Made by a program: the position numbers and the translations under genes | Notes under the pieces: model-generated | Told to the model about the DNA's origin: nothing | Seen by the model: only the letters and a program-made list of their open reading frames with translations | The model's database searches: none | Assembly: GCA_907165135.1 (NCBI GenBank) | Contig: OU015569.1 | Span: 4,154,001-4,218,000, forward strand | From: Oikopleura dioica | Lineage: Eukaryota; Chordata; Appendicularia; Copelata; Oikopleuridae | Reading direction: 5' to 3' | DNA: 64,000 bases | Shown: positions 51,955-63,949 of the stretch, piece after piece | Numbering within the stretch: position 1 is the stretch's first letter | Layout: each line of letters begins with the position of its first letter

Positions 51955-54900
51955 GGCTGGAAACGCACGGCTTGGAACGTCTCACATCGGTACCGATTTC
52001 ATTCTAAAGCACACACTCACGCTTATCACTTGAACATGTTCACAGCTGGATGCACAATTTTAGAAGTATAAACATCCCGTCGACGCGCGATTTCGCAAGT
52101 TTCCTCAACAATTTCGGAAATAGCAATTTCAACACGTCCGATCTCGATAATCCCATCAACAGCGGCAAAACCAGCCCTGAGCGATCCCGTCAAAATCTGG
52201 CCAGAAAATCAAATAAGCCCATAAAATATCTGACCGTGACTAAGTCAGTTTTCGAATTTTCACTATCTAATAAGGGTTGCTTTATTAGTTCTCGAATCGA
52301 GTGAATTCGAACTTGGCGAACGGTGTTTAATTGACTCTTGTCCCATTGAGTGGCTCAGTAACTGTAGTGCACTGTATTCAGCGGCGGGTATATTTGCGCT
52401 GGTCATTTAACTTCACCAATGTCGCCAAATGACGGCTAAATTGTCCTGGCACTCTTTATGTCACGATTTTGATTCTCGCGCAAATATTAGCCCAAGTCCA
52501 CTGCTGATCTACAATATTATCTTTAATAACACCCTTCAAAGGAAAATAAAGCGTGCGTAAATCTTGAGTATGTTTGAATTGACGAAGAGATTCGAGGCAA
52601 AAGAATAATTGAATTATGCCTTTGGAAGTTGAAAGAATTCTTCAAAATTGAATAAATCAGTTGAAAGGGGTTCCGCAAATTTGCTCGCCCTAGACTTTAA
52701 TCGGATAAAGGGTCAACCGTGCTCTAGTTCTCCCCTTTGGAGTCTCGTTGAGCTAGAGCTTTACTAATCTGTTTACTGATCGACGCCGTGCAAACGACCA
52801 AAAATACTAAAAAATTCGATACAGTACAGTTCCGTGTTGTGGCAACGGAAGTGGAACCTAAGTGACCCGAATGAGCTTTCAGGGTGTTTGGATTGGTTCT
52901 CTCCCTTATTAATATTCGCGATGGAATTGTGCTCCGCCAAAAATATTCCAAAAACGAAGAATGCACTCAAGTAGAATATCATTTTCCCAGACGCGCGAAA
53001 AATTGCGAAGGAGAAGCACTTTTGAGAAGTGTTTGCGCATTGCTTTTAAAATTGCGCCACGAAATTGTCGAGAAAATATTATGAGCATCGGACGTTGTTG
53101 TTCGTTCGGCTTCGTAAAATTTCAAAAACGACAAAAAAATGCGCACGATGACAATGAACACATCAAACGATCTTCTCCGTAAAATGAGCTTTAGGGGCGA
53201 TCAGCTGGTACATTTACTCTCGACGCGGAGAATTCTTTCAATTCAAAATGAGTGTTTAAAAAACTCAAAACTCGAAAAAAGCTGTTGTTGGCATACATAC
53301 AGTTGGCAGTGCTCGTCAACCTTGGCTGGGGAAAGCGACCACAAATTCGTGTCAACCCAACCCCTAGCCAGCTTGTCTGGCTCGCACGAGCAAGGTTGCG
53401 TGTGGCCTAAACTAGCCGTAATCAATAAACGACTCTATTAAATATTGACGCGTATTTTCGTAGGATACTTCCTGACAAACATTATTACGGCCGCGAATTT
53501 GTCAGCAAAAGCACTTCTGAATTACATTCCCTAATTACTCGAAGGAATCTACTTACTTCAATAAAAGAAAAGAGCAAATGTCAAAGGCGTGTCCCTAAAA
53601 TACCGAAGTACAGCCAAAATTCTTTCCTTCTCTTTCAAAACTAAAAAAAGACGAGATAAAAAAGTTGGATCAATGGGCTCGCCTCGTGTGCGAAATACAT
53701 TTGTGAATCTTTACAGTGCTGGGCTCAAATATTCAATCTTTGTTCGTATATTTGTCCATAAAATGCGATAAGTCCCCTTTTGTCAAACAAGCGAGATTGG
53801 TGTTGGGTGCTCTCTTCCGGTCCTATGTCAAATTCCCCGTCAATGCGTCCCGTCTTCCGCAAACTAAACTTCTTATCTTCCGCCTTCCTAATCTCTTTAC
53901 TTCTTGAAAACATTCTCTAATTAATTGCCCAGTCAAGGTAGTATTTGAGTTTAAGGCTGATTGCGCGAGGAGGTTCCTCTGCCCGAGGTCGTTTTGAAAA
54001 GAAACGAAGAAAGCCCCCCGCGAGCCCCAGCGCGCGCGCTCACATAGCGCAACTCAACTCAACGCACTCAAGACCCCCAGTGGCCGCGTAGGCGATCGTA
54101 CCCTTATTCTTCTGGCTTCAAGGACTTTTTATCGGTCTGAGGCCAAGTTCAAGCTCTCAAGCGACGCGCTCGCGAAAAAATAAGAATAACCGTAGTGGCG
54201 ATAAACTTGTCCGGACGTATTAATTTTGTTTCCGAGCGTTTCTATTTGAATTTCATGATTTCCGTCCGGAAATTCTTCATTTTCGTTATTTTTTTAATTG
54301 CTTTATCTTAATACCTCTGTCTAACAGCAGATTTTCAAATGCTAAGTGCAGTTTCAGTGAAAAGGTGAGTCGCCGGCTGGATCGGGCTCCGCGCGCCCGT
54401 CAATCCCATAAATCATCATCAAGTACCTGGCTGTGTGGGGAGAAGCTGGACCGGGCCAGATGATGGGATACACAAACGTTTCCTGTGCGTAATAATTTAT
54501 ATCATTGACAGTTGGAGTACTCTGATATTCGACGCTGCATTTACGAGCGCTCACTCCGGCTCGTTTGCTCGTTAAAGCCGAGTGATTATTTTAATTTTTT
54601 TTTTTTTTTGATATTGTCACAACGTGGGGCAGTGTTTTTTCTCCGATCTACTGTAATTAATGCTGTATAGGATCACCTGGAAAGGGAGCAGATAAGTAGA
54701 GCAGTTCTGGCTATCAAACAAACAATCGCGTTTCTGGAAGGGACGGCAGTGATGCGCCTTCAGATTTTCGATGGGGAGACTTATTCAGCCGTGAATTCCT
54801 GTCCTGGTTTAGAGCCACTTGAGCAGATCTAGGCCAAAACAATCCCAAGATAGTATCTGCCAAACTACTTTGCTGCAAAATATATCATCTCCGTCTTATT

Positions 54901-56621
54901 TCTAAAACTGCTTCCTTATCACTGCGTGACGTCAAGTGCGTTGAAGCCGTCCCTGGAGTTATGCGATATCTACGGCGCATCTCTTTGACAGAGCCGACTT
55001 TGACTAAAAAAAGAAGCAGCTGCTGCATGCGCAAAATACATACAGAGCGGCGGGTAGGCCAGACTCCCGGCGATTTTCCGCATCCGGCCTGGGAGAAAGT
55101 GATAGGCTCATTATGTCCTGCTGAGACCGCGACGATCCGTATAATCTCGCTCGATGCTTTCAAGGTCGTATTTGTCGCGGTGCAAGGAGCTCTGTCGCCC
55201 TATGAGAGTAATCACGGAGGTACTTACTTTTAAAGTGCCACAAGCAAGCCCAGCGTGTTTGTAGCGATTCGAAGAGCGTTGAAATTAAAATTGACATGCG
55301 TCTTTTTGCTGCTTGAATTTTGAATTGCAGCAACATGCGCTGCAGACGCTGGCCTCAGTCCAGTCAACAATTTTCAAATGGGATTTCACTCATTTGTTTA
55401 CGCAAGGAAGAGAGCGATAACATAGGCTCTAAACTTCCGAAGTGGACCGGGGGCATGGAAATTGAGACTATCTAATCTTGTCAAAATCCAAGCGCACTGA
55501 GTAGGCTCCCAGCAAATTCACTTCCTACAGGAGTGCCGTATACAAATAATCAATTCAATTCGCAGCAACTCAAACGATGGTCCCTAATCACGAGATGTTC
55601 TATAAACATAAGCCCATTCGACTTGAATTCGATAAATCGGCTTTTGTTTTGTTAGAAGAATTGTAAAGACCTAATCCTGTTCTTTCATAAGATTTATGAA
55701 ACGGTCTTCTCCTCTACCTTCGACCATTATCCCTATTGTGCGCTGCTTCCGTATAAAGAGTAGAAGACGCTGCTCGCCAACGCCGTTGTCAACACAACAG
55801 TTTTTGGTGGATCTGTGATCATCAAATCGGGAAATAACTTTCTTCCGAGATCGCCGGCTTTCGAAAAACGGTTTAAAATGACACGTGGCGATTTATGAGT
55901 TCAATAAACCTATCGAGTCCCAGATGTTTTATCGCATTAATTCAATGACTTATCTAGGCGCTAATTTACATAAGTGGAATCAAGCGCACTGCATTTTATG
56001 CAAAAATGAACTTTATTAAAAAAAATAAAGAAGATTGACTGCCAACAAGTTAAATTGGAGAAGTGATTTGAAGAATCTCTTCGAGCGGAGGTGCTGACTT
56101 CCGGGAGTTTGGTCCATGAATTCGACTCATCGCGCCCTGAAAGAAGACTTGTTTTAGATTTCATACAGTGGTGGCGAAAATAATGGCGGATATAACGCAG
56201 GATCATCGTTAATACGTGCCCAGATTTGATGGACTCTTGATCTGAAAGATCAATCAAATTTCAGAGAGGCGAGGCGCACCTTTTATCTCAAGCAGCAGGG
56301 TACCGCTATCCCGGTCGGGCTCTTGGCCCGTATTTGTTCATAAGTTCTTAGACTGAGTGGCTAATCTGGCGAGAGCCGAGTGATCCGCACCCGGCGGAAA
56401 TAACAAAACAGTAGGGGACTTAGATGACAGCATTGGGCAAAAATAGGGTGGATTAGAGCGGCAGAGTCCGCGATAAACATATCGCAAGTGAAGAAAGATG
56501 ACTTTCAGAATGATTTATTGCCGCTGATTCCTTTTCCTCGTTAAAATGAGTTTGAATTTTGGACAAAAAATGTAAAGTGCCTCAAATTTGACATTGAATT
56601 TTATTATCGTTCTTATCGAAA
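51955..56621. promoter_or_regulatory. 4.7-kb gene-poor block upstream of ROR
   Basis: No recognised gene, tRNA or transposon was seen; this is by far the longest such stretch in the window. It contains a GC/CG-rich patch with alternating CGCG near 54010-54060, a T15 run at about 54596-54610, and short open frames without motifs. One region, minus 56257-55961, has acceptor-flanked short open frames (IWARINDDPALYPPLFSPP) that I could not assemble into a gene. It probably contains regulatory DNA of ROR and of the coiled-coil gene on its right. Confidence 0.35.
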
Positions 56622-58575
56622 CTATTTCGGTGAAGCGCGCTCTTGGATTTGGCACACGTTACACAGAACATGCGCTTTTGTTTGCTCCATGTGTTCTTGG
56701 TTTAGCGAAGGCACTCTTGAGAGGTGCTCTTGAAAGCTACAGCATGAGAACTTACTCTCTTCAGACTGCGCAAGATCAAACAGATTAGCTCGTTGTTATT
56801 ACCCTTATTTGATAGCTATCGATATCTTGCAATTATTTTTCTCAGGACGTAGAAATTTAAATCAATCATTCTGAACGTGATCAACGAGCCTCATTTTTGA
56901 TTATTTCAAAATTACTTGTCCAGATCTCTTCCATGATTTCAATAACTGATAATGACTTGAATTCTTACCCTTGATCTCGCTTCCATCTCCCCGACGACTT
57001 CTGCTTTTCTTATAAGTCTATTTCGAAGCTGTGCGATTTCCTCCTTCAAATTACTTATTTGCGTGTTATGGTAGCTGCTGAGAGCCTGTAATTGTCGCTT
57101 GTGATGCCCCTAAAACACACTTTTGAGCTTTTGCCAATTATGAACTAAAAGCTCCTTCAAGCTCTTGAAAATTTGCTGCGATTACCTCAATTTCTGAAAG
57201 CTTTGATTTCATTGCGCGGCATTCAACTCGTTTCGCCTTTTAGAAAGTTTACTTACTCGTCGAGTTACAAGAAAGTTTCCGAATAAGAACCGTTCCTGAA
57301 TAGCAGATTCAGCATCAGCCAAGTTTTGTTTGAGTTGAGTGACTTTTTGAGTCAATGAAGACATTTTGGATTCACTTTCTGTCAGTCTATCCGCAGCTTC
57401 ACTCGCGGAGCTATCACGCAACGTTAGAATTAAATTTAATGTTCAATTTCACTCGCCTTATTTGTGTTACAAGGTCGTCGGTCTGCGCTTTATGCTTACT
57501 GTTCAACTCAGCCAGCATTTCAGCAGTTTCTGCCTCGATGTGCGCTCGTTGATCTCGCAAGCGCGAGCTGAGCTTTTTTTGGAACGAGTTCTCAAGCTCC
57601 ACTCGCTTTTTCGCTTCTTCGTCTTGAATGAGTTTATTAACAAAACTAGCTATAAAAAAACTATGAAATTGAAACTCGCACTAGAATGATTCGTCGCTCC
57701 TCCTCCAGTTTTTTATTGTATTCAACTTTACATTGTGCCTGAAACTGTTCAAAGGCCATTTGTGTATCCGTAAGTTGCTCCGATACTTGTCTATAATAAA
57801 TTAGTGAGTGCACTTGAATCGATGACTTACTTTTCTCGTAATCGAGATGCTTCAGCTTTTTGAGCACGGTCCCTTTGGAATTCGTCTTTTTGCTGTTGAG
57901 TTTGATCAAAAAACTCCTGATTCAGTAAGACTATTTTATTCTCATACTCCTCTCGGATCTTCTCTTCCAGCTCTCTTTTTCAGAGATATAAAAACTGTCA
58001 ATATAAATCGTATCATAACATATCTTCATAATATATCTAGTTTTATTCGCTTCCTAAGCTCATCAGCACGCTCCATTTTTGTACGCCTGTGCGATTCTTG
58101 CTCTTCCTGCAGAAGATATGAAAGCCGCTCTATCTCTTCTTCAAGCATTCTTGATGTTGAAAGCTTTCCATCGAGCTTCTTGCTTCTTTGGTATCGTGGA
58201 TCTGAGGGCGAACTTATGCGTGGCAGTTTTTCAGTGTTCAATTTCGCGACTATTTGATGGTCTTCTGATCTTGAGAGCTCAAATCCAGCTTGCTCGTAGA
58301 TCTTGGTAGAACCCTGAACGCCGAGACTGTTTAGTTTGCTAGAGAAAAAGGGGGACCTTGTCCTGGCTATATCTTTTGACAGGTATTCCGTCGCCGAGGA
58401 TATCACTTCCGCGAAGAGGTTTTGGCGGTGATCTAGGAGGCGATTCGGCCCCATCATTCCTATACCGAAGAGGCCACCCTAATGGCAATGGACTTTGCTA
58501 AACAAGCTCGCTCTACGAATATCGCTTGCTAAGTATTACCTTTGGCCTGTAAAATGGCACCTTGTCGTCCAACAT
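56622..58575 (-). CDS. Coiled-coil protein, unrecognised
   Basis: The start MLDDKVPFYRPK at 58575 sits just after TTTCAG|A. The next exon continues GGLFGIGMMGPNRLLDHRQN, then a low-complexity Ser region, then coiled coil (MLEEEIERLSYLLQEEQESH). Further exons between about 57960 and 56970 are almost entirely charged helix (AEMLAELNSKHKAQTDDLV; LTESESKMSSLTQKVTQL; ALSSYHNTQISNLKEEIAQL; RKAEVVGEMEARSR). A candidate last exon to TAG at 56622 has Cys/His pairs (KFSCCSFQEHLS ... VLCNVCQIQ), phase-consistent but uncertain. The length and coil suggest a cytoskeletal or centrosomal role, but no family is identified. Introns are 40-60 nt except the last. Confidence 0.6.
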
Positions 58576-58579
58576 TCTG

Positions 58580-59640
58580 AAATTGGCGTCTTTGCGCGCT
58601 TTTAAAAACTTCACCTAAGGCCGAATAAGAGCACCGTGAAGTATTTAAATCTTTCGCTCAATATTTTGGACTCTGTGATTTTTCCGCGGCCAATCACGAG
58701 CAAAAAGAAAGCCGCATAAAAGACAGAGGGGTAAGAGAATGGACAGTGAAAGGCGCTTTCTCCAGAATTTAATCGACGCACACAGCAATGACGACACATC
58801 GACTGGTCAGACAAAGCTCCGTCGCCGTCAGTCAGGGCTAACCTCATCTGCTTTATTTTAACATTTCCTAACACAGTGTAACACACTCTTTCTTTGAATC
58901 AAATCCTTCTATTTAGTGTTATTACAAATTAATTAACTGGTCTTAAATTAAATAGCCTATTTTATCTAGGCTATATAAGATAGGTTAACACAGGTTAACC
59001 TGCTATCAGAAACGAGTCGTTGCAGCTCAATACGGTAAGAAGCAAAAGTGTGCATTTAATTCTCTGACTCAGTTTTTTATTAGCAAATGTCATTTTTTCG
59101 AGCCGTTTGGTAGAGTAAATATTTGGCTCAGTGATAGAATAGTAAATCGTTTTCGATCGGCCGAAAGCATCACTGATTCTTGATCCTACAGTGGAATTCT
59201 TTCTATCTCTGTCTCAATTAAATTCTTGATCGCGTAATATTGACTCGACCATAGTTTCTACCAGTATATTTCAAACGGAATTAGATAAATTTTATGACAT
59301 AAAATGAGACGCATCAGTGAGTTAAAGACTTCATCGAGCATGAGAGTGATCAGAAAGTGTAAATATTTTGATCTCGGGATAAGTTGCGCTCCGATAATAA
59401 GCACTTCTGTTGGCAAAACTTTTCAAGCGCGGAGTTGAATACATGTGCAGTCTATGCCTGATACTCAATGCAGATTATTCTTTAATTGCAACATTCATTT
59501 TAGTGGACGAGCAAATCAAAGAAACATATCTAAGTGGTCTTCTTTTCCGGTAGAATTTATAATGACTTATTTTTTTGTCTTCTATCTAATATAATGTTTT
59601 CGAATATATAATTTCGAATTATTAATTTGTAATCAGCTCG
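58580..59640. other. Divergent intergenic region
   Basis: About 1 kb between the coiled-coil gene start and the PP2C gene. It contains short AGGTTAAC/TAGGCTA-like repeats near 58955-59000 and may contain the missing 5' exon of the PP2C gene. No gene is supported. Confidence 0.4.
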
Positions 59641-61164
59641 TTGAAAAAATATGAATTCAAGCACAGGCATCTTTACCAAAACTTTTCAAAGTTCCAAACA
59701 AAGGAGGAAATAAGCACTGGAGAGTTTCCGCATCAACTGGTGATACAAATTATCGAACACTGCATTCAAGAAGCTGATATCGAGGAAAAAGATCCAGAGA
59801 TATTGCTAAGTAAAATAAATCTTTAAAAAAAAATTCATTATTTTTAAGAAAATTGTCTTTGCATTTTACCAAGTGTGTCTGAAAAAATATCTGATTCTGT
59901 CGATCAACAAAATCGCCCTGAATCATATCGAAAATACTTCTTGGAATCATGGAAGAAAGGGTGATATATTTTTGGTAAGCTAAGCGGAGTTTCTGAATAG
60001 AAAAAATATCACAAAAAGGGCTCAAAACGGACAAATGAGGATTACTTCAATGTGAAGCAGAGTGATCAAATGGAGATTTATGCTATCTTTGGTAAGATGA
60101 ATTAGGCCTTCTCGCATTCAGTACAGCATAAGATGGTCACGGAGGATTTTCTGCGGCAGAGTTTGCCTCCTGCCTTCTTGTTCCTCAGGTTCAAAATCAA
60201 TTGGCCTCAAGTCACGGAGAAGATCAAATAATTAATACCTTTGGGAATCTACAGAAAATGATTGAAGACTCAATTTCTGATAGATCTGGGTCAACTGCTG
60301 CTCTTTATATAGGTTTAAAAGGGGCAGTTGCGATTGTCGTTATTATTTGAATTTCAAGAGACTCGTGGAAAAAGTATTTTCTCTTGGGTCGGCGACAGCA
60401 GCATACTTGGAATTGACGAGGTATCAGAACAAGCTGAACTTTTGACAGAGCCACATACGCTCGAGCCACGGGATCTGCTAATTGATGAACTTGAGAGTTA
60501 ATAAAACATTGAAAATCCCAAGAATAGTGCAGCGAGATGCGCGAAAGTATTTCCAAAAATGGGGCTGTCATCACCGGATCTAAAGGAAACTACAGAGTAA
60601 ATGGAGAGCTTGGAGTTGCTCGTGCCCTAGGTAAGTCAGGGCCAAGACCTGCTATATCCGCAAAGGAAACGGGAGCGCACTTTGCAAAGAATCGTTAAAA
60701 ATTGGTGCCCCCAGCTGAACAGCCCTCAGTGCGCGAATTTTCCAGCAGTGTCATCAAGGATAGATACAAATGGATCTGTTTGGTTACTGATGGGCAGGGA
60801 TAAAGTATAACCTCTGCTGATTTAAACCACGTCATTAACGCTGCTGTATACCATCTCCACAAATTTGCTAATATTCTATAAAAATGATGAAGTGTCCATG
60901 CACGAGTATAATGATGTGCTACTAGAGAGCATGTCAATCTTGAACTGTTTCGAAATTCATCGCATTCGTTCTTCAGCTTGCTCAAAAAATATTGTGCTAT
61001 TTTATCCCTAGAGAAGCGTCACAGATGTGCTTTCGCTCAAACAGATAGCTGGTCTTGTGCAGGGAAAGCCAGAAAGCCCATCAATCAATGTTCTCAAAAG
61101 TGCACTCGCTGCTGGAGCTGCCGACAATTTATCGTGCATAGTCGTTGAGATACGTGGAGATTAA
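59641..61164 (+). CDS. Divergent PP2C-type Ser/Thr phosphatase
   Basis: Exons ending 59809, then 59849-59958, 60001-60091, 60133-60312, 60359-60494, 60533-60630, 60715-60797 and 61012-61164 keep one frame to TAA. PP2C motifs in order: KGSKRTNEDYFNVKQ; IYAIFDGHGGFSAAEFA (metal-binding DGHGG); GSTAALYIETRGKS; FSWVGDSSILG; LLTEPHT; KGNYRVNGELGVARAL; WICLVTDGQ; GAADNLSCIVVEIRGD (DN metal site). The usual GD after 'RAL' is not evident and the protein is short, so it is a divergent member. This reading requires a GG donor at 59959, a GA donor at 60495 and a GG donor at 60798; with GT donors alone there are in-frame stops. The alternative is a decaying pseudogene. The true start is not found: no ATG precedes LVIQIIEHC in frame. 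Confidence 0.7.
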
Positions 61165-61338
61165 CGAGCTGCCAACCAAATCATAAATGTACTGAATATT
61201 TCACCTTTATTTGCTACGAAGCCTGAAAACATACATCATCAAATAAAGCTTACAACAAAATTGGAAGTTTAACATTTACGATGATTTATATTTATAAATT
61301 TCTTCCAAGTTTTCTGTAAAATTTTGAACGCACAATGT
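61165..61338. other. Short convergent spacer
   Basis: 174 bases between the PP2C stop and the stop of the minus-strand open frame at 61339; AT-rich. Confidence 0.4.
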
Positions 61339-61676
61339 TCATTTTTTCAATAATTCAACGAAACTTGCTTCATCAATTTTTCTTGGATTCTCTATGAAAG
61401 CAAATAAGTCATCCACATGAAATCGTATTTTTTTCAAATAAGAGAGCGAGCTCCTCGAAATATGCGTTCGATGTGTTAACGATCTCATCTTCAGTGGGAG
61501 GGGAAATCGCCCTGTGTGTAGCTGTGTGTGTAGGTCAAAGTACGAGTATATTCTGAGTTGGGCTCGCAACCCCTTGGACCATTTTTCAAATCAAAATCAT
61601 TCAACACGTTTTGCAAATCGCGTTTTTCGTTCCTATTTTTTAACTCTGGCCACTACGAAGAGAAACATCAGAAATA
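61339..61676 (-). pseudogene. Broken or mis-assembled small gene on minus strand
   Basis: Two frames with coding character abut. ISPPTEDEIVNTSNAYFEEL followed by ALLFEK runs into a seven-A run, after which the adjacent frame reads DDLFAFIENPRKIDEASFV to a stop at 61339. One base fewer in the A-run would join them. Upstream, an exon-like stretch (RDLQNVLNDFDLKNGP) follows an acceptor at about 61676. Its 5' end nearly touches the start of the STAC gene. It could be a real gene with an assembly error, or a pseudogene. Family not recognised. Confidence 0.3.
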
Positions 61677-61711
61677 TAAGAGAGGAACTTGTCTGAAGCA
61701 TTAGAAGAAAA

Positions 61712-63949
61712 ATGAGCTCGCCTCGACAGCAACGAAGAGAGAGCAACGGTAGACGACACTCGATAGACTCTGCTACGTCTTTCAAGGTTAGACTCCCGAA
61801 GTAACCTTGACTCGAGAATAACGAGCACAATGGTTGACTGTTTTTAGAGAAGATCGGTCGTCGACTTTGCTGCAGATGCAGGGGATACACTTCGTAGAAA
61901 AATTCTAAAAGGGTAAGTATTAAGATTTTTGTCTTCATAACTTTATTTATTAAGTATATGAACATTTTTAAAATCAAGACATAATGATGCTTAACTCGTA
62001 GCAGAAGACAGTCTTATTATTATCTAAATTAATACATAAAAGTTTTTTTTAAATAGCACCAAAAATATACAAAAATTAACTTACGTACAAAACGCTTCTT
62101 GTCATATGATTCATGTGTCAAAAGCAATGCAGAAAAGTTGAGTTGGTTCTGTCAGCATAGCACAGTAAAGTTTATGAAGCAATGAAAGGAAACTGTGGCC
62201 TAGAGCAAAAAGATAAGATTTATGGCAAAAAGTGCACTTTTGTGGCGATCAGTAGCGATGAGCCTAGTCGGAGTAAGTGCGATTTGCGTAGACAATCGTA
62301 AACAGCTCAGCGCGATTTAAGTATTTGGGGAAGTTGTAGTACCAAGACAACCAGTGGGGATCGGAGTAGAACTCGAATTAACTCAGCTCACACTCATAGG
62401 CATGCGCTTTTCAACACTTTCTTTAGCAAGAATCTACGGCAAGGAAAGAACAACGCTCTTGAAGCTGTTGACGAAGACATGGCTTCCCAATTCGAGACAG
62501 GTGAGAGTTTAGACAACCTGACTGTAATGTAACTAAATCATAGACAGCATGTACGACGACGATGACTTCGACAATATTCCGGGCAGAGTGATCGAGCACA
62601 AATGGAGACCGTGTAGATTCAAAAATGCTACTTTCTGTATGGTCTGCGGAAAGCTTACTTCATCTCTTGGAGAGTGTCCAGAAGAAATACCAGCAGACAG
62701 GAATGGATTTGAATTTGAAAAAATATAATTCCCGCGAGAATAATTCTTATCCTACTTGAGCTTCATTTTAAAAAAAGGACCTGGAGTGAGCAGAACTGGA
62801 CTAAGATGCCAAGTCTGCCTAATGAATATACACAGCGACTGTCTCGAACGATCTAAAGAAAGTTCAATCGGTAAATAAACATTGCTCTTGAAATTCTTTT
62901 TCTATCAATTATTTAGCACACACATGTACCGGAAGACCAGATCCTCGCTCAGGACAATCACATTTTATTCGAGAAGGGGTAAATTTTATAATGTCGAACT
63001 TACCGTAAATCTTTTCTTGCAGATTGGAAACTTTAACTTTTCTCGACATCTTTCAATATGCGAACCGAAATCAGCCCACAGGGACTCAATAGTATCTCAA
63101 ATGGACAATATGGGTAAGTAATGATAAACGAACTAATTTCTGTAAACAAATCTAAGCGCTGGAAAACATAGACGACTCCTACAAAGTTCTGAAACAAGGG
63201 AAAGCACTTAGACTTGTTAATACTGGAGAAGATATCCGCGCTGGAAAGAGTGCCAAGAATTCTATTGCCGATCCAGTGTTTTGGAAAAGCCTTTTTTCGA
63301 GCAAGAGAGGCTCCATCGCTCCAGACCCACTTGACGCCATCAGAAGACCTAAGAAGGGTCTTTTTGGCGGCTTGATGGGGGTGAGATCAACCAAATTTGA
63401 TTTTTGTAAATATTTCCTAGTCACGAAACTACAAAGTTCCAAAAAATCACGACAAAGAGCCTTACTGTGCTCTCTACGACTTCAAGGTAATAAACGACCA
63501 TAAGAACGTTTGACAAGAAGAGTTTTAGCCCCGCGACAAAATGGATATTTCTCTTCGACCTGGGGATAAAATTTATGTCTGTGATTCGAAGGACGACAAC
63601 TGGTGGTTCGTAAGTTCAAAATTATATTTATCTTCCAACACTGATGACTTTCTCTAGGGTAAAAAAGAGCCTTCTGGTGCAGTTGGATTCTTTCCAGCTA
63701 AGTTTGTCATGAAAGTAGAAGAAACCGAAAAGCCCTTTATCGTAACTAAACATTGCTACGGAAACTCGAAGCGAAAGGAGCTAAAGGCAAAGGAGAATAC
63801 AGTAAGCAAGCGGAATCTTTCTGGAACTAACGGTATTTCAGATTGTCGTTGTGAATTTCGCCTCACCTATCAACCGCGAAGACTCGCTTTTCGTACGGTC
63901 ACTTGATGGCGAAGGTTTCGTCCCCAAAAATTCTATCCGTTCTCTCTGA
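61712..63949 (+). CDS. STAC: STAC-family protein (C1 + SH3 domains)
   Basis: Early exons are 61712-61786, 61848-61912, 62340-62500 and 62544-62669; later ones run to TGA at 63949. The N-terminus is Ser/Arg-rich and disordered. A C1 zinc finger follows: HKWRPCRFKNATFCMVC, then CQVCLMNIHSDC. After a linker come a first SH3 (CALYDFKPRDKMDISLRPGD; DDNWWFGK; GAVGFFPAKFV) and a second, SH3-like segment (KRKELKAKENT ... LFVRSLDGEGFVPKNSIRSL). The order C1-SH3-SH3 and the sequence VGFFPA[K/N]FV are those of STAC1-3, adaptors that bind the II-III loop of CaV1 channels and, for STAC3, support muscle excitation-contraction coupling. The intron inside the C1 (62670-62777) needs a GA donor (CTTG|GAGAGT) for the best frame; a GT reading exists but is weaker. 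The C1 spacing is looser than usual. Confidence 0.82.

Noticed and set aside
59641-61164. Calling the PP2C locus a pseudogene
   Set aside because: A consistent frame with all main motifs exists if G*-AG introns, forced elsewhere in RTCB, are allowed.
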